Part shown: piece after piece, positions 54,084 to 61,238 of the stretch
Layout of the letters: every line of letters starts with the position of its first letter
Numbering within the stretch: position 1 is the stretch's first letter
Source: Gordonia sp049847105
Lineage (GTDB): Bacteria > Actinomycetota > Actinomycetes > Mycobacteriales > Mycobacteriaceae
Assembly: GCF_049847105.1 (NCBI RefSeq)
Contig: NZ_JBNCNS010000001.1
Coordinates: forward strand, 558,001 to 622,000
Reading direction: 5' to 3'
Length of the DNA stretch: 64,000 nucleotides
Translations under genes and position numbers: made by a program
The notes under the pieces: model-generated
What the model was told of the DNA's origin: nothing
Seen by the model: only the letters and a program-made list of their open reading frames with translations
Database searches by the model: none

Positions 54084-55190
54084 TCAGCTCCGATCGAGTC
54101 GGTAGTGGGCCAGTTTGTCGGGATCGATCTCGACGCCGATTCCAGCGGCCGATGATCGGTGCAGATATCCGTCCCGGATTTGCAGTGGCTCGGTCAGGAG
54201 GTCGTCGCTCATGTCCAGGAAGTTCGACAACTCCCCGGCGTTTCGCGATGTCGATTCGAATGCGGCGCCGAACGCCAATGCGCACGACGTGCCGACCTGG
54301 CCGTCGATCTGATTGCCCATCACCACTTCCAGGCCGAGTCCCTCGGCGAGATGGTGGACGCGTCGCGACGCGGTGAAGCCGGTGCGTGCGGTCTTGATGC
54401 TGATCGCCGTCGCCGAGCCACCGAGGATCTCACGGGTCACGTCGGCGGCGGTCGGCACCGACTCGTCGGCGATGAACGGCACATCGACCTGGCCGACGAG
54501 CCATCGGCGGCTCATCACGTCGTCGGCGGGGCAGAGTTCCTCGGCGAACAGGAGTCCGAGGTCGGCCATCTCTTTCATCGCGCGGGCCGACTCCGACGCG
54601 GTCCATCCCCGATTGCCGTCGACATAGAGGTCGATCTCGTCGCCGAATCGTTCACGGAGGGCACGGACGACCGCGGTGTCGAGCGTGATCGGTCGGCGTC
54701 CGACCTTCACCTTGAAGGTGGTGATTCCGTAGGTGCCGCGCATCTTCTCGGCCTCGGCGACCATCGTCGCCGGATCGGCGAAGCCCAGCATGTGACTGAC
54801 CCGCATACGATCGGTGTAACCGCCGAGCAGATCCGACACCGGGAGCGTCAACATCTTTCCGAGCGCGTCCCAGATGGCCATGTCCAGTGCGGATTTCGCG
54901 GTCGGGTTACCGATCGTCCGCGCCAGCCGCGAGACCACGACCTCTCGCTCGAGCAGCGTCAGGCCGATCACCTGGGGAGCGAAGACCTTCTCGATGACCG
55001 CGATGATGCCGTCCTGCGTCTCGCCGTACGTGAAGGGCCGCGGCGGTGCCTCCGCCACGCCCACCACCCCGTCATCGGTGTGGACCCGGACGAGGACGTG
55101 CTCTGCGGTGTGTACCTCGCCGGAGGCGAATTTCAGCGGTTTGAGGTACGGGATCGCGAACGGAATCGCTTCGATAGCAGTGATTTTCAT
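54084..55190 (-). CDS. catB: Muconate cycloisomerase
   Basis: A 368-residue enolase-superfamily enzyme that lactonises cis,cis-muconate. The catalytic lysine is in TFKVKVGRR, metal ligands in DLYVDGNRGW, EELCPADD and FIADESVPT, and the second lysine in ISIKTARTGF. The ATG overlaps the catR stop as ATGA. This places catR and catB under the same transcript, an arrangement discussed in the findings. Confidence 0.97.
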   Translation of the reverse strand: MKITAIEAIPFAIPYLKPLKFASGEVHTAEHVLVRVHTDDGVVGVAEAPPRPFTYGETQDGIIAVIEKVFAPQVIGLTLLEREVVVSRLARTIGNPTAKSALDMAIWDALGKMLTLPVSDLLGGYTDRMRVSHMLGFADPATMVAEAEKMRGTYGITTFKVKVGRRPITLDTAVVRALRERFGDEIDLYVDGNRGWTASESARAMKEMADLGLLFAEELCPADDVMSRRWLVGQVDVPFIADESVPTAADVTREILGGSATAISIKTARTGFTASRRVHHLAEGLGLEVVMGNQIDGQVGTSCALAFGAAFESTSRNAGELSNFLDMSDDLLTEPLQIRDGYLHRSSAAGIGVEIDPDKLAHYRLDRS

Positions 55191-56089
55191 CGATTCTCTC
55201 CCAGGTATGCGCCGGCAAACGCGGCAGCGATGGCGTCGGCGACGGACTGCACGACCGGGTTGTCCTGTCCGGCACGCCAGGCCAGCGCGAGCTCCACGGT
55301 GCCGCCGTCGACCAGATCGCGGATCACCAGACCTTCGAGCGGGAGCGACCGGACCGATGCCGGCAGGACGGCCACCCCGAGTCCGGCGGCGACGAGTGCG
55401 AGCAGCACCGCCGTACCCGGCGCCTCGTGCGCTCGCTGTGGAACGAACCCGGCACGATGACAGCTACGGATCGCGGCATCGTTGACCGCCGAATCGCGGC
55501 TGTCGTACATCACGAACATCTCGTTGCGCAGGTCGTCCATCGACACCACGGGCTCGACCGCCAAGCGGTGGTCGACCGAGACGGCGAGCACCATGGGTTC
55601 GATGTCGATCGTGCGCATGTCGATCTCCTCCCCGACCACCGGCGGACGAAGCACTCCGAGATCGAGCGCCATCGTGCGCAGACCCTCGCACTGGACGGGT
55701 GTGAGCATGTCCGACTGGATCTGGAGGTCGACGTCGGGGAGTTCACGCCTGACCATTCGCGCGATCCTCGGTAAGTGCGAGAAGGCCGCGATGCCGGTCA
55801 GACCCAGGCGGACCAGTCCACTGCGGCCCGCGGCGATCCGGCGCACGCCATCCACGGCGTCGTCGACACCCGCCAGGATGCGCTCGGACTCCCCTTTGAG
55901 GTATTCACCAGCCGGGGTCAGAGCGACCTGACGAGTTGTCCGGGTGAACAACGTGACGTCCAGCTCGTTCTCGAGCTGGCGGATCGCGTACGACAGCGCG
56001 GGCTGCGCGACGTGCAACTGCGCCGCCGCCTGCCCGAAATGGCAGGTCTCGGCGACGGCCGCGAAGTAGCGAAGGTGCCGTAGCTCCAT
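55187..56089 (-). CDS. catR: LysR-type regulator of the cat genes
   Basis: A 300-residue LTTR. The helix-turn-helix is MELRHLRYFAAVAETCHFGQAAAQLHVAQPALSYAIRQLENELDVTLFTR. The effector domain (RLGLTGIAAFSHLPRIARMVRRELPDV) resembles CatR/BenM proteins that sense muconate. It is the first gene of its transcript, coupled to catB, and starts 236 bp from divergent benA. It probably controls both arms through the T-N11-A palindrome at 56203. Confidence 0.93.
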   Translation of the reverse strand: MELRHLRYFAAVAETCHFGQAAAQLHVAQPALSYAIRQLENELDVTLFTRTTRQVALTPAGEYLKGESERILAGVDDAVDGVRRIAAGRSGLVRLGLTGIAAFSHLPRIARMVRRELPDVDLQIQSDMLTPVQCEGLRTMALDLGVLRPPVVGEEIDMRTIDIEPMVLAVSVDHRLAVEPVVSMDDLRNEMFVMYDSRDSAVNDAAIRSCHRAGFVPQRAHEAPGTAVLLALVAAGLGVAVLPASVRSLPLEGLVIRDLVDGGTVELALAWRAGQDNPVVQSVADAIAAAFAGAYLGENR

Positions 56090-56131
56090 GTCCGTGCGAT
56101 TTCCTGTCCTGTCTCACCGTGATGACCTGCT

Positions 56132-56274
56132 GTGATCGACACCACGTATGAATCCCACGGTAGGACAGCGATACATACCTGACAAGGACACAGTTTTCCC
56201 TGATTGATAAACCAAAACGATCAATAAGATGCTTGGTCAGGACTAGCCATAGCCCTGGTGTGATCGGCACCACG
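56132..56274. promoter_or_regulatory. Control region between catR and benA
   Basis: ATTGAT (56203-56208) and ATCAAT (56220-56225) are perfect inverted arms with an 11-base spacer, fitting the LysR T-N11-A box. A second motif, GTGATCG(A/G)CACCACG, occurs at 56132-56146 and 56260-56274, flanking it, and may be bound by another regulator. The downstream copy extends to TGGTG...CACCA. benA has a good ribosome site, GGAGGTAGAGC. Confidence 0.7.
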
Positions 56275-56325
56275 CAGTGCCACAGTGCAGGGAAGGCCCA
56301 CATTCATCGTTCCTGGAGGTAGAGC

Positions 56326-57696
56326 ATGACCGCGTCGACCACCGACAACCCGCACCATGTGAACTCGGTCTTGGCAGATGCCGTCATCGATGACCGCGAA
56401 GCCGGCATCTACCGGGCGAACCGGCGCATCTTCACCGACGAGGACATCTTCGAGCTCGAGATGAAACACATCTTCGAGGGCAACTGGATCTACCTGGCGC
56501 ACGAGAGCCAGGTACCAGAACCGGGCGACTACTTCACGACGTACATCGGCAGGCAACCGGTGATGATCACGCGGGACAAGGACGGCGAGCTGCACTGCCT
56601 CATCAATGCGTGCGCTCACCGCGGCGCCATGATCTGTCGTCGCAAAACCGACAACCGGATGACGCTGACCTGCCCGTTCCACGGATGGACCTTCCGCAAC
56701 GACGGAACGCTGCTCAAGGTCAAGGACCCCGAGGACGCCGGATATCCGGACACTTTCAATGTCAACGGCTCCCACAATCTCACCAAGGTCGCGCGGTTCG
56801 ACACCTATCGCGGATTCTTGTTCGGCAGCCTCAATCCCGACGTGCTGACCCTCGACGAGCACCTCGGCGACACCCGAACCATCATCGACATGCTCGTCGA
56901 CCAGTCGCCCGACGGCCTCGAGGTGGTGCGCGGGGCGTCGACCTACACCTACGACGGTAACTGGAAGGTCCAGGCGGAGAACGGCGCCGACGGCTATCAC
57001 GTGACCGCGACCCACTGGAACTATGCCGCCACCACGTCGCGGCGCAGCACGGGCGAATCGAAGAACGACACGAAGGCCCTCGACGCGGGCGGCTGGGGCA
57101 AATCGGGTGGCGGATACTGGTCGTACCCGAACGGCCATCTCTGCCTGTGGACCTGGGCCGCCAACCCGCAGGACCGACCGCTCTGGGACAAGATGGACGC
57201 ACTCAAGGAGGAGTTCGGCGACGCCAAGGGCGAGTTCATGGTCAAGGGTTCACGCAATCTGTGCTTGTACCCGAATGTCTATCTGATGGACCAGTTCTCG
57301 ACACAGATCCGCCACTTCCGGCCGATCGCCCCGGACAAGACCGAGGTGACCATCTATTGCATCGCGCCCAAGGGTGAGAGCGATGCGGCCCGCACCCACC
57401 GCATCCGGCAGTACGAGGACTTCTTCAACGCCTCCGGCATGGCGACCCCCGACGATCTCGAGGAATTCCGGTCCTGCCAGCTCACCTTCCGCGCGCAGGC
57501 CGCGCCGTGGAACGACATGAGCCGCGGCGCCGAACATTGGCTGACCGGACCCGACCCGGTGGCCGAGACGCTCGGGATGACCGGTGTCATCTCCGCCGGC
57601 GTGAAGAACGAGGACGAAGGTCTGTACCCGGTTCAGCACGGCTACTGGCTGGAGACGATGCGCAAGGCAACGGGGTTTCAACCGCCGGTCGAGTAG
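56326..57696 (+). CDS. benA: Benzoate 1,2-dioxygenase large (alpha) subunit
   Basis: A 456-residue Rieske non-heme iron oxygenase subunit. The Rieske ligands are Cys96 and His98 in CAHRGAM and Cys116 and His119 in CPFHGW. The mononuclear iron site includes ENGADGYHVTATH. With BenB it dihydroxylates benzoate at C1-C2. The last residues PPVE and the TAG lie inside the first unit of a repeat array, as at pruA. The start is ATG after GGAGG. Confidence 0.96.
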   Translation: MTASTTDNPHHVNSVLADAVIDDREAGIYRANRRIFTDEDIFELEMKHIFEGNWIYLAHESQVPEPGDYFTTYIGRQPVMITRDKDGELHCLINACAHRGAMICRRKTDNRMTLTCPFHGWTFRNDGTLLKVKDPEDAGYPDTFNVNGSHNLTKVARFDTYRGFLFGSLNPDVLTLDEHLGDTRTIIDMLVDQSPDGLEVVRGASTYTYDGNWKVQAENGADGYHVTATHWNYAATTSRRSTGESKNDTKALDAGGWGKSGGGYWSYPNGHLCLWTWAANPQDRPLWDKMDALKEEFGDAKGEFMVKGSRNLCLYPNVYLMDQFSTQIRHFRPIAPDKTEVTIYCIAPKGESDAARTHRIRQYEDFFNASGMATPDDLEEFRSCQLTFRAQAAPWNDMSRGAEHWLTGPDPVAETLGMTGVISAGVKNEDEGLYPVQHGYWLETMRKATGFQPPVE

Positions 57697-57816
57697 CCGC
57701 TCCCCACCTTACGCCGGTCGAGTAGCCGCACCACACTATTCGCCGGTCGAGTAGCCGCACCATACTATTCGCCGGTCGAGTAGCCGCGACGAAGGAGCGG
57801 CGTATCGAGACCCCGT
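57684..57816. repeat. Dispersed repeat, copy 4, inside the ben operon
   Basis: Three direct 29-bp units beginning GCCGGTCGAGTAGCCGC lie at 57684, 57713 and 57742. A fourth at 57771 runs on into GACGAAGGAGCGGCGTATCGAGACC, completing one full inverted repeat. The benA stop codon falls in unit 1 (57694-57696). The array fills the gap between benA and benB. It may affect the ratio of the two subunits through RNA structure or processing. Confidence 0.9.
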
Positions 57817-57846
57817 CCCGAAAACCTTCTCAGACAGGACGATCCC

Positions 57847-58386
57847 ATGACCACCACAGAGCCAGCCGAGACCTCCACCGCGAACGCCTCGGCACAACTC
57901 ATCACCCAGAACATGATCGAGCAGTTCCTCTACCGCGAGGCGCGGTACCTCGACGACCGTGAGTTCGAGAAATGGCTCGAGTGCTATGCCGACGACGTCG
58001 TCTACTGGATGCCCTCGTGGGACGACCGTGACCGATTGACCGAGAACCCGCAGCGCGAGATCTCTCTCATCTACTACGGCAACAAGGGCGGCCTGGAGGA
58101 TCGGGTCTTCCGTATCCGGACCGAGCGGTCGTCGGCGACGTCTCTGCCGGAGGCGCGGACCAGTCACAACATCAGCAACGTGGAGGTCATCGAGCGTCGA
58201 GGCGACCTCGTGGACGTCCGATTCAACTGGCACACCATGTATTTCCGGTACAACACGGTCGACCCCTACTACGGCACGTCCTTCTACACGATCGACTTCT
58301 CCGGCGAGCACCCGCTGATCCGGCGCAAGACCATCGTGCTCAAGAACGACTACATCCACCACGTGGTGGACATCTACCACTTCTAG
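57847..58386 (+). CDS. benB: Benzoate 1,2-dioxygenase small (beta) subunit
   Basis: A 179-residue structural subunit with the NTF2-like fold. ITQNMIEQFLYREARYLDDREFEKWLECYADDVVYWMPSW is typical of BenB/XylY. RTSHNISNVEVIERRGDLVDVRFNW and the C-terminal YYGTSFYTIDFSGEHPLIRRKTIVLKNDYI complete the barrel. benCD follows after 12 bp. Confidence 0.95.
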   Translation: MTTTEPAETSTANASAQLITQNMIEQFLYREARYLDDREFEKWLECYADDVVYWMPSWDDRDRLTENPQREISLIYYGNKGGLEDRVFRIRTERSSATSLPEARTSHNISNVEVIERRGDLVDVRFNWHTMYFRYNTVDPYYGTSFYTIDFSGEHPLIRRKTIVLKNDYIHHVVDIYHF

Positions 58387-58398
58387 GGATATCAGCAC

Positions 58399-61209
58399 AT
58401 GACTGTCACGACAGGCCGGAACACGGCGGCCGCCACCGGGGCCGAACCCAGGACCCATCAGATCGCGTTGGCCTTCGAAGACGGTGTCACGCGGTTCATC
58501 ACGTGCCGTGAGGACCAGACCGTCGCCGACGCGTCCTACCGGCAGCGGATCAACATCCCCCTCGACTGCCGCGACGGTGCGTGCGGCACGTGTAAGGCGT
58601 TCTGCGAACCCGGCGACTACGACGGCGGCACCTACATCGAGGATGCACTCTCCGACGACGAATCCGCCGCCGGCTACGCTCTGCCCTGCTCGATGAAGCC
58701 GAGATCCGACCTGGTGCTCGACATCTCGGCCACCTCTGACATCGCCAAGACACAGGCCTCGACGTTCACCGGTTCGGTCGTCGAGCTCGACCGGCTCTCG
58801 GATTCCACGATGCGGGTCGCCATCGAGATCCCGAACCGTGGCGACCTGGCCTTTCTGCCTGGCCAGTACGTCAACATCTCGGTACCCGGAACCGACTGCG
58901 GTGACGGCGGATTTCTCTCGCGCTCGTATTCCTTCGCCAACGGTCCCCACGAGGAACGACTCGTCTTCCTGGTGAAACTGACGCCGGGCGGCGCGATGTC
59001 CACCTATCTCACCGACCGTGCGCAGCGCGGGGACTCGATCACCCTCAGCGGGCCGCACGGATCGTTCTTTCTCCGCGAGGCGATCCGACCGGTCCTGCTG
59101 CTGGCGGGCGGAACCGGGCTCGCGCCCATCCTCTCGATGCTGCGCAAATTGCACGACGACGACAGCGACCGCCGAGTCCACCTGATCTACGGCGTGTCGA
59201 CCGACGTCGATCTGGTCGCGCTCGACGAGATCGAATACTTCGCCGGTGAGCTACCCGGATTCACCTGGGACCACTGCGTCTCCGACCCCGGCAGCGCCGC
59301 CGCCAACAAGGGCTACGTGATGAGCCTGATCGAACCGCGACATCTCCACGGTGGTGACGTCGCCATATATCTCTGCGGGCCACCGCCGATGGTGGAATCG
59401 GTCCGCAAACATGTCGGCGAGGCGGGCATCGAGCCGACCGGGTTCTACTACGAGAAATTCGCCCTGGCCGTTCCGTCGGGTGCGGCAAACCAGACCGAGA
59501 CGGCCTCCGCCGTCATGGCCTCTGGACCGGAATCGGCAACGACCACCGATGAACCGGTGATCCCGGCCACCGACGCCCGCGCGATCGCCGGCCAGATCAC
59601 CCTGCCGCCGAGTGACATCGAGCCCTGGGACATCGGTCCGTGGCCCGAAACTGTCGAGGCCCCCTGCGACGACGACACCAGGTTGCGGATCGCCGGACAG
59701 CAACTGTGGACGGTCAGCGGGGCCGGCGCAGATCTCGACGCCGACGACGGCACAGTCGCGCCGGTGGCCGCTCGTGGCATCGCCGGTCAGGAAGTGTTTG
59801 CGCCCAGCGTGATCGAGCCCCTGCATGGTCTGACGACACCGCAGCCTGCGGTCCCCACAGCCGAGATCCCGGCAACCGAGATCCCCGAGACACCAGCGGC
59901 ACAGCCCGCTCCCGACGCCACCATGGTGACCCCGGAGGGCTACCAGATCGGCGAGGAACACCCGGCGATCCACGAGTCCGACGCACTGTTCGAGGCACGC
60001 GCCGCGCTGGAACTCGGTGCCCTCGAGCTGACGTTCGGCCGCCTCACGAGCCGGCAACTCGCCGGCTACCGGTTACTCGCGGAGACCACGTTGCCGTTCG
60101 TCGAGGGTGAGCGGTTCGTGGACGCCGCGGAGTACACCGAGACCAACGCGAACTTTCACGACTACCTCTTCACCCTGACCGGCAACAACCACCTCCTCGA
60201 GGCCTACAAGGCACTCGGTGTGAAGGGCCGCATGGGCGAGGTGCTGCGCAACGCCACCTGGTGCCACCCGCTCTGCGCCCAGGACCATGTCGACATCGTG
60301 GCGGCCTTCGAGGCGGGCGACCGCGCGTCGGCGCGCACATTGATCGCCGACCACGCCGACCGGTCCAAGGAGACCATGCGTCGCGCGATGGCCGACGAGA
60401 TGGCCACGAATCGACCCCGTTTCGTCTCACCGGGGCGGTTCACCGGCAAGGTCGTGGTGATCACAGGTGCCGCACAAGGTATCGGCGCTCAGGCCGCGCG
60501 GCGGATCAGCGCCGAGGGCGGCAAGGTGGTGCTCGCGGACCGCTCCGACATCGTCGCGGAGTTGGCCGGACAGCTCGATGCCGCGGGAGCCGGTGCCGTC
60601 ACAGCCATCGCCGACCTCGAGACGTATGACGGAGCCGAGTCGGTGGTGCGGACGGCCGTGGCCGCCTATGGCCGCGTCGACGTGCTGATCAACAATGTGG
60701 GCGGCGCCATCAACTTCAAGCCGTTCACGGAGTTCACCGAGCGGCAGATCCGCGCGGAGATCGACCGGTCGCTGATGACGACGTTGTATGCGTGCCGCGC
60801 GGTGCTGCCGTCGATGATCACCGCCGGGAGCGGTGTCATCGTGAACGTGTCGTCGGCGGCGACGCGCGGTATCCACCGCATCCCGTATTCGGCGGCGAAG
60901 GGCGGCATCAATGCCATCACCGCCTCGCTCGCGATGGAGTTCGCCGAGAACGGTATCCGAGTGGTGGCCACTGCCCCGGGTGGCACAGAGGCACCGCCAC
61001 GCCGCATTTCTCGGGGGACCCCGGAACCGGCGAACCCCATCGAACAGGAGTGGTTCCAGGCGCACATCGATCAGACCGTCTCGTCGTCGCTGGTGAAACG
61101 CTACGGAACCCTCGACGAGCAGGCTGCTGCGATCTGCTTCCTCGCCTCCGACGAGGCTGCTTACATCACCGGGACCGTGCTCCCGGTGGCGGGCGGGGAT
61201 CTGGGCTGA
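58399..61209 (+). CDS. benCD: Fused benzoate dioxygenase reductase (BenC) - FCD domain - diol dehydrogenase (BenD)
   Basis: A single 936-residue frame. Residues 1-357 are BenC: 2Fe-2S cysteines 57, 62, 65 and 97, FAD-binding SRSYSF and NAD-binding LLAGGTGLAPILSM. Residues 358-519 are a linker with three IAGQ-containing repeats (about 393, 430 and 460). Residues 520-672 match the FCD effector domain of GntR regulators, with His587 (NANFHDYL), His630 and His652 as likely metal ligands, but no DNA-binding domain. Residues 681-936 are a BenD-type SDR (TGAAQGIGAQAAR, NNVGG, YSAAKGG) that makes catechol from the cis-diol. No frameshift is needed to explain the fusion. Confidence 0.93.
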   Translation: MTVTTGRNTAAATGAEPRTHQIALAFEDGVTRFITCREDQTVADASYRQRINIPLDCRDGACGTCKAFCEPGDYDGGTYIEDALSDDESAAGYALPCSMKPRSDLVLDISATSDIAKTQASTFTGSVVELDRLSDSTMRVAIEIPNRGDLAFLPGQYVNISVPGTDCGDGGFLSRSYSFANGPHEERLVFLVKLTPGGAMSTYLTDRAQRGDSITLSGPHGSFFLREAIRPVLLLAGGTGLAPILSMLRKLHDDDSDRRVHLIYGVSTDVDLVALDEIEYFAGELPGFTWDHCVSDPGSAAANKGYVMSLIEPRHLHGGDVAIYLCGPPPMVESVRKHVGEAGIEPTGFYYEKFALAVPSGAANQTETASAVMASGPESATTTDEPVIPATDARAIAGQITLPPSDIEPWDIGPWPETVEAPCDDDTRLRIAGQQLWTVSGAGADLDADDGTVAPVAARGIAGQEVFAPSVIEPLHGLTTPQPAVPTAEIPATEIPETPAAQPAPDATMVTPEGYQIGEEHPAIHESDALFEARAALELGALELTFGRLTSRQLAGYRLLAETTLPFVEGERFVDAAEYTETNANFHDYLFTLTGNNHLLEAYKALGVKGRMGEVLRNATWCHPLCAQDHVDIVAAFEAGDRASARTLIADHADRSKETMRRAMADEMATNRPRFVSPGRFTGKVVVITGAAQGIGAQAARRISAEGGKVVLADRSDIVAELAGQLDAAGAGAVTAIADLETYDGAESVVRTAVAAYGRVDVLINNVGGAINFKPFTEFTERQIRAEIDRSLMTTLYACRAVLPSMITAGSGVIVNVSSAATRGIHRIPYSAAKGGINAITASLAMEFAENGIRVVATAPGGTEAPPRRISRGTPEPANPIEQEWFQAHIDQTVSSSLVKRYGTLDEQAAAICFLASDEAAYITGTVLPVAGGDLG

Positions 61210-61238
61210 ACCTCCCGCATCGGACATACGATGGGACG

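Noticed and set aside
52928..54376. 482-codon plus-strand frame antisense to catA and catC
   Set aside because: Both minus-strand genes are unmistakable catabolic enzymes; the antisense frame has no recognisable motif.
59251..60057. Minus-strand frame inside the BenCD linker region
   Set aside because: I considered that the linker might hide an antisense gene. The frame is Gly/Arg-rich without motifs, and the plus-strand frame is continuous through conserved domains on both sides.
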